NCBI GenBank assembly: GCA_964345825.1
Contig: CAYFSI010000020.1
Location: 1-19,980 of the forward strand
Length of the DNA: 19,980 nt
Direction of reading: 5' to 3'
Origin: JAAYDH01 sp964345825
Lineage (GTDB): Bacteria > Bacillota_I > Bacilli_A > RFN20 > CAG-826
How positions within the stretch are numbered: position 1 is the first letter of the stretch; each line of letters begins with the position of its first letter. Positions 1 through 7,478 of the stretch are shown piece by piece. The notes below the pieces were generated by a model, which had not been told where the DNA came from, did no database searches, and saw nothing but the letters and a program-made list of their open reading frames with translations. Position numbers and translations under genes: made by a program.

Positions 1-1
1 C

Positions 2-982
2 ACTGTTGGAGCTTCTCAAATTCAAGATATTTTATCCACGAATGTCGATGATATTAATTTCGGTGATGAAATTGAGGCCGTTAAAACCAACAGCGATCGT
101 TTACGAGATGAATTCGACTGTGATATCATCATTGCTAGTTTTCATGATGGTACAAGCAGTATTGAAAGCGAAGTAAGAAACGCTTTAAGCCTCAATTCGC
201 CAATCAGCGGAAAAAGATACGTTGATGGTGTGTTCACCGCTCACGACCACACTTTTGCCAGCAAAATCGTTAATAGTGTGCCAATTCTCAACTCAGGGAA
301 TAATGGTAAATATATTGCTAATTTCTCTCTTCAATATGATGATGGAAATGTTTCTTGTCCATCTCGCCAGGTTTTTTCTAATAGCGACAGCAGTGTTTCA
401 AACATCTATGCCTTTGGAGGCAGTGATACTGAGACAAAAGCAATTGTTGATGAATACTACACAGATGAGCTTATCGAAAAAGCTACTTCTGTAGCAGGAG
501 TATTGGATGCCAGCTTTTCTAAGAGATTAGAAGCTCCAAACATGATGGCCAAGGCTATGTATGAATACGCCCATGACGAAGGACATAATGTTGTCCTAGC
601 GATGGTCAATCAAGGTCGAAGTAATCTTCCAATGGGCGATGTGACCTACACTGATTTATTCTCCGCCTTCCCTTTCACTAATCGAACAGTGATTATGAAT
701 GTCAAAGGTTCCGATTTACGACGTGTGAGTGGCAATTATGCTTATTCAGCGAATCCTTTTACTTTCCAAGATAATTCGACCTATCTCATCGCAGTTTATG
801 ATTATTTGGCCTATCATCAAAACGCTTATCGTGAATATGACTATTTCTCAAATCGAGATGTCGTTACTTCTCTAGGCAAATTCCCTGTTGATTTAATTTA
901 CGATTATATGAAGGAACAAACGGGAATAATTCATGCCGCTGATTATTCAGGCGACAATTTTACTTTCCTAAAAAATCAATAA
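2..982 (+). CDS. 5'-nucleotidase / metallophosphoesterase family protein (5' end missing)
   Basis: Partial gene: the reading frame is open from the first bases of the window to the TAA at 980-982, giving 326 visible residues, so the true start lies upstream. Two metal-ligand motifs of the calcineurin-like phosphoesterase fold can be read: a SFHDG segment (usually xxHxG) at about visible residues 46-50 and AHDH (usually GHTH) at about 78-81. The C-terminal half resembles the 5'-nucleotidase C-terminal substrate-binding domain, with NQGRSNLP, an SAFPFTNR segment and a following VKGSDLRRV. Family members are secreted or surface-anchored enzymes that hydrolyse nucleotides or UDP-sugars outside the cell. 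No C-terminal anchor or sortase motif is present, and any signal peptide would lie outside the window. The exact substrate cannot be told. An internal ATG-like start near 230 would delete the metal site and is not used. Confidence 0.8.
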   Translation, partial: TVGASQIQDILSTNVDDINFGDEIEAVKTNSDRLRDEFDCDIIIASFHDGTSSIESEVRNALSLNSPISGKRYVDGVFTAHDHTFASKIVNSVPILNSGNNGKYIANFSLQYDDGNVSCPSRQVFSNSDSSVSNIYAFGGSDTETKAIVDEYYTDELIEKATSVAGVLDASFSKRLEAPNMMAKAMYEYAHDEGHNVVLAMVNQGRSNLPMGDVTYTDLFSAFPFTNRTVIMNVKGSDLRRVSGNYAYSANPFTFQDNSTYLIAVYDYLAYHQNAYREYDYFSNRDVVTSLGKFPVDLIYDYMKEQTGIIHAADYSGDNFTFLKNQ

Positions 983-995
983 GGATACAAAAATC

Positions 996-1024
996 TTGCT
1001 TGCTAAAATCTATTGTTATACAAT
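996..1024 (+). promoter_or_regulatory. Promoter of tRNA-Lys
   Basis: TTGCTT (996-1001), a 17-nt spacer and TACAAT (1019-1024). The predicted start, about 1031, lies some 8 nt before the mature tRNA 5' end, which is typical spacing for a tRNA gene. Confidence 0.6.
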
Positions 1025-1038
1025 ATTCAAGCATTGAT

Positions 1039-1114
1039 GGTCCCTTAGCTCAGCTGGTAGAGCAACTGACTCTTAATCAGTGGGTCAAAGGTTCGAATCC
1101 CTTAGGGATCACCA
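1039..1114 (+). tRNA. tRNA-Lys, anticodon CTT
   Basis: A 76-nt cloverleaf can be folded by eye. Acceptor GGTCCCT pairs with AGGGATC (one G-T pair). The D arm is GCTC/GAGC. The anticodon stem ACTGA/TCAGT encloses the loop CTCTTAA, giving anticodon CTT (reads AAG). The TTCGAAT T-loop closes on a five-base stem with one A-C mismatch in its middle. Discriminator A is followed by an encoded CCA (1112-1114). It is a single tRNA transcript with its own promoter and terminator. Confidence 0.95.
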
Positions 1115-1159
1115 AATAAATATTCGTCGATTCTCTAGTAGGATCTATTGAATATATAA

Positions 1160-1189
1160 AGAGAGAAGCAAAAGCTACTCTCTTTTTTT
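1160..1189 (+). terminator. Rho-independent terminator after tRNA-Lys
   Basis: AGAGAG and CTCTCT form the stem, with an A-A mismatch and an inner AGC/GCT pairing around an AAAA loop, followed by a run of T. It lies 45 nt after the tRNA and before the next promoter. Confidence 0.8.
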
Positions 1190-1257
1190 GATTTAGCAAG
1201 ATTATTACACTATTATCTCGGAAAAAGGGTGAATTAGTGCCATTATTATATGAAAGG

Positions 1258-1286
1258 TTGAGAAAAATATATTTAAACCCTAGAAT
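1258..1286 (+). promoter_or_regulatory. Promoter of the rex-like/galU unit
   Basis: TTGAGA (1258-1263), 17-nt spacer, TAGAAT (1281-1286). The predicted start is near 1293, giving a leader of about 20 nt that carries AAGGAAG (1294-1300) upstream of the ATG at 1313. Confidence 0.6.
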
Positions 1287-1312
1287 GAATATTAAGGAAG
1301 TTAAGAGACACC

Positions 1313-1729
1313 ATGAAGACTCCAAGCATTGCAGTATTGAAAAAATATCTAGCCGCGATGGCGAAAACCAAAGCTAAATATGTTACGACTGAGAAGTTGT
1401 CTCGGATTCTTGGCGTGTACCCAGAGATTATCGCTGAGACTCTTTCTTACTTTGATCCGATGGTGAATTTGGACTATGAGTACGACTTAACCGAACTCGT
1501 CCCCGCGATTGAAGAGTACATTGAAAAATCGCAAGAAAAGAAGCCTATTCCCAAAAAAAAGAGCCTTGTCACTCAGAAAATATTGGACCAGTATTCATCG
1601 ATAGGTGATTTCATCTATAAGAAAATGACGATCGGCGGTCTACTGGACCCTAACACGGAATTAAACGATAAAGATTTGAAGATTCTCAAAAAATTAATTA
1701 CTGAAGAACAATTAAAAAGGAAAAAATAA
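1313..1729 (+). CDS. Small winged-helix protein resembling the Rex N-terminal DNA-binding domain
   Basis: 138 residues, very rich in lysine. Residues about 4-70 resemble the N-terminal winged-helix domain of the redox-sensing repressor Rex: a PSIAVLKKYL opening, a TTEKLSRILGV recognition-helix region and LSYFDPMVNLDYEYDLTEL, which parallels LSYFGxFGxRGxGYxVxxL of Rex. The Rossmann NAD(H)-binding domain that follows in Rex (total about 210 residues) is absent. The remainder is a basic PKKK linker and a helical lysine-rich tail with no recognised domain. The stop is followed two bases later by galU, so the two are co-transcribed. The start ATG at 1313 is preceded by AAGGAAG at a rather long distance. 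It is probably a DNA-binding regulator that cannot sense NADH itself. The assignment rests on motif similarity read by eye, so the function is inferred. Confidence 0.55.
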   Translation: MKTPSIAVLKKYLAAMAKTKAKYVTTEKLSRILGVYPEIIAETLSYFDPMVNLDYEYDLTELVPAIEEYIEKSQEKKPIPKKKSLVTQKILDQYSSIGDFIYKKMTIGGLLDPNTELNDKDLKILKKLITEEQLKRKK

Positions 1730-1731
1730 CC

Positions 1732-2589
1732 ATGAAACCCATCCGCAAAGCCGTTATTCCTGCCGCAGGATTAGGAACCAGATTTTTACCTGCCACAAAA
1801 GGTTTAGCAAAAGAGATGCTACCGATTATCGACAAGCCAACTATTCTCTATCAAGTTGAAGAAGCCGTCGCAAGTGGCTGTAAAGAAGTGATTTTAATTA
1901 TCTCTCCTGATAAAGAATCAATTATTCGTTTTTTTGATCGTGACATAGACTATGAAGAATACCTAAAAGAAAAAAATCACGCCGATTTTGCGGAGATTAT
2001 TAAAAATATCGCCACTCTTGCCAAAATTAGTTATGTTTATCAAACAGAGCAAAAAGGTCTTGGCCACGCCATACTGTGCGCTAAAGAAGCGATTGGAAAC
2101 GAACCTTTCTTAGTCATACTTGGTGATGACTTAATTGTCAATGAGTCTGGGCCAACAGCGTCCAGTCAATTGATTAATGCTTACCAAGAAACCGGATGTT
2201 CAATTTTAGGTGTCCAAGAAGTGGCTCTCAGCGAAACCAAAAAATATGGAATTATTGATCCAGTAAGTCAAAATGGCCGATTAATTTTAATGAGAGGAAT
2301 GGTGGAAAAACCAAAAGAAAATCCTCCGAGTCGTTACGCGGCTTTAGGAAGATATGTTCTCACCCCTGATGTCTTTCCTTTATTAGAAAATCAAACTCCG
2401 GGAGCAGGTGGAGAAATTCAACTAACTGACGCTTTAAAACGTCTAAATAAAATTTATGCCTATCATTTCGATGGAAGGCGATACGATATTGGTGATAAAT
2501 TTGGTTACGTTCAAGCCGTCATCGATTTTTCATTAAAGCGCGATGATTTGAAAGAAAAGGTTAAAAAGTATCTCGAAGAAGTGAAATAA
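1732..2589 (+). CDS. galU: UTP--glucose-1-phosphate uridylyltransferase
   Basis: Cytosolic enzyme that makes UDP-glucose from UTP and glucose-1-phosphate for glycolipid, teichoic-acid or capsule precursors. Its 285 residues match the usual bacterial GalU length. Visible motifs are the nucleotide-binding loop AAGLGTRFLPATK near residues 11-23 with KEMLPIIDKP just after it, GLGHAILCAKEAI, the metal-binding LGDDL near residue 135, MVEKPKE near residue 190, and GAGGEIQLTDAL with the later DIGDKFGY segment typical of the family. The ATG at 1732 has an AGGA a few bases upstream, within the end of the preceding gene. It is second in a two-gene unit with the Rex-like protein. A strong hairpin terminator follows immediately. 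Confidence 0.95.
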   Translation: MKPIRKAVIPAAGLGTRFLPATKGLAKEMLPIIDKPTILYQVEEAVASGCKEVILIISPDKESIIRFFDRDIDYEEYLKEKNHADFAEIIKNIATLAKISYVYQTEQKGLGHAILCAKEAIGNEPFLVILGDDLIVNESGPTASSQLINAYQETGCSILGVQEVALSETKKYGIIDPVSQNGRLILMRGMVEKPKENPPSRYAALGRYVLTPDVFPLLENQTPGAGGEIQLTDALKRLNKIYAYHFDGRRYDIGDKFGYVQAVIDFSLKRDDLKEKVKKYLEEVK

Positions 2590-2593
2590 TACG

Positions 2594-2615
2594 AACCCTC
2601 AACGAGGGTTTTTAT
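2594..2615 (+). terminator. Terminator after galU
   Basis: AACCCTC (2594-2600), loop AAC, GAGGGTT (2604-2610), then a T-rich tail. It begins four bases after the galU stop codon. Confidence 0.85.
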
Positions 2616-2627
2616 TATGAAATTGTC

Positions 2628-2656
2628 TTGAAAAAGAGCCTAAGTATTATTATACT
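2628..2656 (+). promoter_or_regulatory. Promoter of nifJ
   Basis: TTGAAA (2628-2633), 17-nt spacer, TATACT (2651-2656). The -10 box overlaps a short perfect dyad, AAGTA-TTATTA-TACTT (2642-2657). AGGAGG at 2672-2677 lies 8 nt before the ATG. Confidence 0.75.
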
Positions 2657-2685
2657 TGTTTTGGTATTTTTAGGAGGAAATAAAA

Positions 2686-5600
2686 ATGTCAGAAATCAAA
2701 AAAACGATGCTCTCAGTAGATGGAAATACTGCCGCATCATTGGAATCGTATAACTTTATAGAAGTTGCAGCCATCTACCCAATCACTCCTTCCTCTACTA
2801 TGGCGGAGAATGTGGATGTCTATGCTTCACAAAAAAAGAAAAATTATTTTGGTTCAGTTGTTAAAGTGAGTGAACTTCAATCTGAAGCTGGTGCCGCTGG
2901 TGCCGTTCATGGTGTTTTACAAGCCGGTGGTTTAGCGGCCACCTATACAGCTAGCCAAGGATTATTGTTGATGCTCCCCAACATATATAAATGGGTTGGT
3001 GAACTACTTCCTGCTGTTCTTCATGTTTCAGCAAGAGCCATCGCGACAAGAAGCCTTTCCATTTTCGGTGATCAACAAGATATCTATGCAATTCGTCAAA
3101 CTGGTATTTGCTTGCTTTGTTCCCATAGTGTTCAAGAAGTGGCGGACTTGACTCCAGTCGCTCACCTTATTGCTATTGACGCTTCCTATCCAGTCTGTCA
3201 TTTCTTTGATGGATTTAGAACCAGTCACGAAATTCAAAACGTTGAATTTGTTGACGATGCGGAATGGAAGAAACTCTTACCAATGGACAAAGTCGAAGCT
3301 TTTAGAGCAAGAGCTCTTAACCCACACACCCACCCAGTCACACGCGGTGGAGCAGAAAATGATGACATTTATTTCCAAGGCCGAGAAGCTCAAAATTCCC
3401 ATGCCGCTCGCGTCGTAGAAATTGCTGAAAAATATTTCAAAGAAGCCTCACGATTAACTGGTCGTCACTATGCTCCCTTCACATATTACGGAGCCAAAGA
3501 TGCTACTCACGTTATCGTGGCGATGGGTTCTGTTACCGAAACAGCGACAGAAGTCATCGATGTTTTAAAAGATAAGAAGATCGGATTGGTGAAAGTTCAC
3601 CTCTATCGTCCATTCTCTGCTAAGCACTTATTAGAAGTTCTTCCAAAGAGTGTCAAACGCATCGCTGTGTTAGACCGCACCAAAGAAATGGGAGCCACTG
3701 GCGAACCACTTTATTTGGATGTCGTCTCTGTTCTTAAAGAAAACAACCTTGACATAGAAGTCTTCGGTGGTCGTTATGGTTTGAGCAGTAAAGACACTCA
3801 ACCCAGAGATATTAAATCTGTTTATGATTTCCTCGATAGTGAGAAACCATGGACCAGTTTCACCGTTGGAATTAATGATGATGTCACTCATCTCAGCATT
3901 CCTATTGATGAATCATTCCACATTAAAGGCAACTATACCTCTTGCTTATTCTATGGGCTAGGCTCAGATGGAACCGTCTCTGCTAATAAATCTTCAATTA
4001 AGATTATTGGTGATGCTACTCATCAATACGCTCAAGCTTATTTTGCTTATGACTCTAAGAAAGCTGGTGGAGCAACTCGTTCCCACTTACGTTTTCGAAA
4101 AACACCAATCCACTCCACATATTATGTTCCAAATGCCGATTTCGTTTCCTGCTCACTCGATACTTATGTCATGAAATTCGACATGATTAGAAACTTGAAA
4201 CAAGGTGGAACATTCTTACTTAACACCGATATGAGCGATGAGGAATTAATTAAAGTCTTACCAAATCGTATGAAATATCAATTAGCCTCCAAAAAAGCTA
4301 AATTTTATGTCATCGATGCTAACAAGATTGCTGGCGAAGTTGGAATGGGCCGTCACACCAACACCATTCTCCAAGCCTCGTTCTTCTATCTAAATCCTGA
4401 CATCATGCCTTATGAAGAAGCCAATAAGTGGATGAAAAAATTCGCGGAAAAGAGCTATGCCAAAAAAGGTGAAGATGTCGTAAAAATGAACTGGAAAGCC
4501 ATCGATGCTGGAACTGAAGGATTACGCGAAGTGAAAGTTGATTCTGAATGGGCTAAATTATCTCCCAAGACAGAAATCGTTCTCACTGGTGATGATTACT
4601 TTGATTCATTTGTTACCATTATTGATAACTTAGGTGGCGATGATCTACCAGTTAGCAAATTCACTGAATATGAACTTTTAGATGGCACAATGCGCAATGA
4701 TGTTGCGTTTGTGCAAAAGAGAAGCATTGCTGACCGTGTTCCAATTTGGAACAAGAATAAATGTATTCAATGCAATACATGCTCGTTCGTTTGCCCACAT
4801 GCGACTATTCGTCCAGTTCTAATGGATGATGCTGAATACGCTGCAGCTCCTGATATTGTTAAAGATGATTATTTGAATGCTATGGGCCCAGGATTACAAG
4901 GATTGAAGTTCCGTATTCAAGTTTCCACCAAAAACTGTGTTGGCTGTGGATTGTGTGTCGCTGAATGTTTAGCTAACAAACAATCAATCAGCAAATTGAA
5001 ACCGGGTGAAAAACTTACCTCCGATATGATGGCTCTTGAGATGATGGAAGCCAAGTCTCAATTCCCACAAGAAGTCGCTGCTGACTACTTATATAAACTT
5101 TCATACAAAGGCGATCGTCTCCCCGCTGCTATGCAGGCAACGGTTAAAGGTGTCGGGTTCTTAAAGCCATACATGGAAGTCTCTGGAGCCTGTGCCGGAT
5201 GTGGAGAAACTCCATATTACCGCTTAGTCTCCCAATTATTCGGAAAAGATATGCTCGTTGCTAACGCGACTGGTTGCTCTTCTATATATTGTGGTTCAAC
5301 TCCACTCACTCCATTTAACACTGATAAAGATGGCCAAGGCGTTGCTTGGGCTAACTCCTTATTTGAGGACAATGCTGAATTCGGTTATGGAATGAGAGTG
5401 GCCACTGATGCGAAAATTAAACACATCATTGAAATCTTAACTGCTGCCAAGGAAAGAGCCACTGTTGAACCTGCCTTAAAAGAAATTATCGATGAATACT
5501 TTGCAAACATCAAAAACCGCATTAAGATGCGCGAAATTGCACCCAAACTTGTTTCATTAGTCAAAGAGAGCAAGGATGAGAGCGTCAAAGAAGTGCTTCA

Positions 5601-6270
5601 ATATGAACGTGATTTACAAGACAAATCCGTCTGGATTATCGGTGGTGATGGTTGGGCTTATGATATTGGTTACGGCGGACTCGATCACGTTTTAGCCAAT
5701 GAAGAAGATGTAAATATCTTAGTTCTTGATACCGAAGTGTATTCCAACACTGGTGGACAATCCTCCAAGTCTTCACAAACTGGATCAATCGCTAAATTCA
5801 CTGCTTCTGGCAAACAAACTGCTAAGAAAAATCTTGCCTTAATAGCAATGAGCTATGGTAATGTCTATGTTGCGCAAATCGCCTTAGGTGCCAACCCACT
5901 TGCAGCTATTAAAGCTTTAAAAGAAGCTGAGTCCTACGATGGGCCAAGCCTTATTATCACTTATTCCCCATGTGTTAATCACGGCATTAAAGGTGGTCTT
6001 TCTAACTCTATGCTTCAAGAGAAAAAAGCGGTTGCATCTGGATATTTCCCCATTTTCCGTTACGATCCACGTCTCGCCAAAGAAGGAAAATCCCCGCTTA
6101 CTATCGATATGTCAGAACCTGACTATAGCAAATTCAGAGAATTCGTTATGACAGAAACACGTTTTTCTCAATTACCACATGTCAATCCAGAGCAAGCTGA
6201 AGAATTGCTCAACAAAGCCGAAACTTATGCTCGTCAACGTTTAGAAAGAATCAAAAAACTAGGCGCATAA
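2686..6270 (+). CDS. nifJ: Pyruvate:ferredoxin (flavodoxin) oxidoreductase
   Basis: Cytosolic, oxygen-sensitive enzyme that oxidises pyruvate to acetyl-CoA and CO2 while reducing ferredoxin or flavodoxin; it marks an anaerobic fermentative lifestyle. The 1194-residue single chain is the usual bacterial homodimer form with all domains fused. In order: pyruvate/thiamine-facing domain with YPITPSSTMAE near residues 30-40, and the long GDQQDIYAIRQTG segment near 130; the gamma domain; a 2x[4Fe-4S] ferredoxin domain with C693-C696-C699-C703-P and C751-C754-C757-C761; and a thiamine-diphosphate domain with GACAGCGETPY (C836, C839), ATGCSS (C864), GGDGWAYDIGYGG and the late C1096 that completes the proximal cluster. 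The second ferredoxin motif has Leu instead of the usual Pro after its last Cys. AGGAGG precedes the ATG at ideal spacing. It is transcribed alone, between the galU terminator and its own terminator. Confidence 0.97.
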   Translation: MSEIKKTMLSVDGNTAASLESYNFIEVAAIYPITPSSTMAENVDVYASQKKKNYFGSVVKVSELQSEAGAAGAVHGVLQAGGLAATYTASQGLLLMLPNIYKWVGELLPAVLHVSARAIATRSLSIFGDQQDIYAIRQTGICLLCSHSVQEVADLTPVAHLIAIDASYPVCHFFDGFRTSHEIQNVEFVDDAEWKKLLPMDKVEAFRARALNPHTHPVTRGGAENDDIYFQGREAQNSHAARVVEIAEKYFKEASRLTGRHYAPFTYYGAKDATHVIVAMGSVTETATEVIDVLKDKKIGLVKVHLYRPFSAKHLLEVLPKSVKRIAVLDRTKEMGATGEPLYLDVVSVLKENNLDIEVFGGRYGLSSKDTQPRDIKSVYDFLDSEKPWTSFTVGINDDVTHLSIPIDESFHIKGNYTSCLFYGLGSDGTVSANKSSIKIIGDATHQYAQAYFAYDSKKAGGATRSHLRFRKTPIHSTYYVPNADFVSCSLDTYVMKFDMIRNLKQGGTFLLNTDMSDEELIKVLPNRMKYQLASKKAKFYVIDANKIAGEVGMGRHTNTILQASFFYLNPDIMPYEEANKWMKKFAEKSYAKKGEDVVKMNWKAIDAGTEGLREVKVDSEWAKLSPKTEIVLTGDDYFDSFVTIIDNLGGDDLPVSKFTEYELLDGTMRNDVAFVQKRSIADRVPIWNKNKCIQCNTCSFVCPHATIRPVLMDDAEYAAAPDIVKDDYLNAMGPGLQGLKFRIQVSTKNCVGCGLCVAECLANKQSISKLKPGEKLTSDMMALEMMEAKSQFPQEVAADYLYKLSYKGDRLPAAMQATVKGVGFLKPYMEVSGACAGCGETPYYRLVSQLFGKDMLVANATGCSSIYCGSTPLTPFNTDKDGQGVAWANSLFEDNAEFGYGMRVATDAKIKHIIEILTAAKERATVEPALKEIIDEYFANIKNRIKMREIAPKLVSLVKESKDESVKEVLQYERDLQDKSVWIIGGDGWAYDIGYGGLDHVLANEEDVNILVLDTEVYSNTGGQSSKSSQTGSIAKFTASGKQTAKKNLALIAMSYGNVYVAQIALGANPLAAIKALKEAESYDGPSLIITYSPCVNHGIKGGLSNSMLQEKKAVASGYFPIFRYDPRLAKEGKSPLTIDMSEPDYSKFREFVMTETRFSQLPHVNPEQAEELLNKAETYARQRLERIKKLGA

Positions 6271-6284
6271 CAATTTTAGGAAAG

Positions 6285-6312
6285 CAGGCACGCAAAATTT
6301 GTGCCTGTTTTT
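6285..6312 (+). terminator. Terminator after nifJ
   Basis: CAGGCAC (6285-6291) and GTGCCTG (6301-6307) form a 7-bp stem around a 9-nt loop, followed by TTTTT. Confidence 0.88.
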
Positions 6313-6313
6313 C

Positions 6314-6342
6314 TTGCCATTTTATCCAATTATATATATACT
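6314..6342 (+). promoter_or_regulatory. Promoter of the small hypothetical gene at 6368
   Basis: TTGCCA (6314-6319), 17-nt spacer, TATACT (6337-6342), immediately after the nifJ terminator. AAGGA at 6354-6358 is the likely ribosome binding site. Confidence 0.6.
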
Positions 6343-6367
6343 ATCAGTAGGTTAAGGAACAAATTAT

Positions 6368-6715
6368 ATGAAAAAAAATCAAAGAGAAATCGAATGTTTG
6401 TTTGAACTTTTTAAAGAAGAACGGGAAATTGAAAAAGTTGTTGAAGAATTACCACGCGGATATATTTCTGTCAAAGTAATATCTGGCCATACATATAACT
6501 ATCGCCAGTGGCGGGAGGGAGATAAGATTATCTCCGAATATGTTCCTGAAGCTTTTGTAAACAGTATCAAACGAAAAATAGCTATTCGCAAAGAAAACGA
6601 AACCGCTCTAAAAGAAGTTAAAAAAGAGCTTCAAAGCAAGGTTAGATCCGTTGTTAAAAAAGAAATTTTAAGCGAAGCAGAAGTTGCTGAATTAAGAGAA
6701 AAAGCTCGAATATAA
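6368..6715 (+). CDS. Small basic hypothetical protein with a central YRQWREGDK segment
   Basis: 115 residues, not recognised with certainty. The N-terminal ~30 residues are charged and helical. Residues about 30-62 form a small core, LPRGYISVKVISGHTYNYRQWREGDKI with SEYV after it, suggestive of a beta-rich module. I recall similar LPKGYI...YYxQWREGGK...SKYV segments in uncharacterised proteins of Firmicutes. The rest is a lysine/glutamate-rich helix likely to be a coiled coil. There is no signal peptide or membrane segment. It has its own promoter, an AAGGA site 9 nt before ATG and a terminator, so it is a monocistronic, probably real and expressed gene. No function is proposed. Confidence 0.7.
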   Translation: MKKNQREIECLFELFKEEREIEKVVEELPRGYISVKVISGHTYNYRQWREGDKIISEYVPEAFVNSIKRKIAIRKENETALKEVKKELQSKVRSVVKKEILSEAEVAELREKARI

Positions 6716-6750
6716 CTTAACCAAGCGAAATTAAAAATCTTTCAAAAAAT

Positions 6751-6773
6751 AAGCAGGAAAATCCTGCTTTTTT
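6751..6773 (+). terminator. Terminator after the 6368 gene
   Basis: AAGCAGGA (6751-6758), loop AAA, TCCTGCTT (6762-6769), then T residues. Confidence 0.87.
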
Positions 6774-6784
6774 CTTCATCACTC

Positions 6785-6813
6785 TTCACTTTAGGAAATC
6801 TATTTGCTAATAT
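6785..6813 (+). promoter_or_regulatory. Candidate extended -10 promoter of the kinase gene
   Basis: TTCACT (6785-6790), 17-nt spacer, TAATAT (6808-6813) preceded by TGC as an extended -10. The predicted start falls about 5 nt before the ATG at 6825, so the message would be nearly leaderless. Confidence 0.4.
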
Positions 6814-6824
6814 TTAGCAGTATT

Positions 6825-7319
6825 ATGAACAAGTTAGTGGTTTTATCAGGAGTTCCGGGAAGCGGCAAATCATATTTCTCGGCTACTTTGAAGAAATATA
6901 AAGGAAGTCATGTTTATGTTGTTTCAAGCGATGCTCTTCGGAGCGTTATGCTCGGTAATCAACAAGATTTATCGGAAGATCGTTTAATGTGGAAAATGTA
7001 CTATAAACTCGCTTATGTTTACGCCACTGATCCTAAAGGAGTAGTTGTTCTTGATGCCACTCATAGCAACTCGACTTATCGAATTGAAGCCACCAAACAC
7101 CTCAAACCATTATTTGATGAAGTTGACTTAGTGGTATTTAACCTTCCGCGGCATATAGTTAATCAACAAAATAAAGATCGGGCTTTTCCAATTCCAGAAG
7201 ATATATTAGACATTTTATGCGCTAAATTCGAATTGCCAGATGCGAATGACGAGCAATATTTTAAACAGATATTTATTATCACCGATCACGATATTCAGTC
7301 GGTTATTGAAAAACTTTAA
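6825..7319 (+). CDS. P-loop kinase, AAA_33 / zeta-toxin / polynucleotide-kinase-like
   Basis: 164 residues from ATG 6825. Walker A is GVPGSGKS near residues 10-17, directly after a short LVVLS beta strand, as in small kinases. The SSDALR segment (near 36) is the place of the acceptor-site Asp, VVLDATHSNSTYR (near 75-87) is the DxT...R motif of polynucleotide-kinase-like proteins, and the R-rich lid includes NKDRAFPIPEDIL. Such enzymes phosphorylate nucleic-acid ends, nucleosides or small metabolites; the substrate cannot be told. A TTG at 6804 with AGGA 7 nt upstream would add seven residues, but it would place the start inside the apparent promoter, and the family normally begins just before the first strand, so ATG 6825 is preferred. 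There is no antitoxin-like neighbour, so a toxin role is not supported. Confidence 0.8.
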   Translation: MNKLVVLSGVPGSGKSYFSATLKKYKGSHVYVVSSDALRSVMLGNQQDLSEDRLMWKMYYKLAYVYATDPKGVVVLDATHSNSTYRIEATKHLKPLFDEVDLVVFNLPRHIVNQQNKDRAFPIPEDILDILCAKFELPDANDEQYFKQIFIITDHDIQSVIEKL

Positions 7320-7333
7320 GATTATAGATAAAG

Positions 7334-7386
7334 AAAAAATCCTCTTGATTCTGCTTTATGGCAAAAGTGAAGAGGACTTTTTATTT
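7334..7386. terminator. Bidirectional terminator between the kinase gene and tRNA-Pro
   Basis: TCCTCTT (7340-7346) and AAGAGGA (7370-7376) pair around a 23-nt loop. TTTTTATTTT follows on the plus strand and an A-run (T-run on the minus strand) precedes it at 7332-7339, so it can stop both convergent transcripts. Confidence 0.7.
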
Positions 7387-7390
7387 TAAC

Positions 7391-7467
7391 TGGTCGGAAC
7401 GATGAGATTTGAACTCACGACCCCTTCCACCCCAAGGAAGTGCGCTACCAAGCTGCGCTACGTCCCG
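7391..7467 (-). tRNA. tRNA-Pro, anticodon GGG
   Basis: A 77-nt cloverleaf on the minus strand. Acceptor CGGGACG pairs with CGTTCCG (one G-T pair). The D arm is GCGC/GCGC. The anticodon stem CTTCC/GGAAG encloses the loop TTGGGGT, giving anticodon GGG (reads CCC/CCU). The T arm is GTGAG-TTCAAAT-CTCAT. Discriminator A is followed by encoded CCA at the 7391 end. It is convergent with the upstream kinase gene. Confidence 0.95.
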
Positions 7468-7478
7468 AGACCCTTTCT

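Noticed and set aside
222..494. Alternative plus-strand frame inside the 5'-nucleotidase gene
   Set aside because: The overlapping frame that is open from base 2 carries the phosphoesterase motifs; this one has none.
1077..1325. Minus-strand 82-codon open frame over the tRNA-Lys gene
   Set aside because: It runs through the tRNA and its terminator and has no recognisable protein features.
6804..7319. Zeta-toxin of a toxin-antitoxin pair
   Set aside because: The P-loop protein is monocistronic with terminators on both sides and no small antitoxin gene beside it; the kinase fold alone does not support a toxin.
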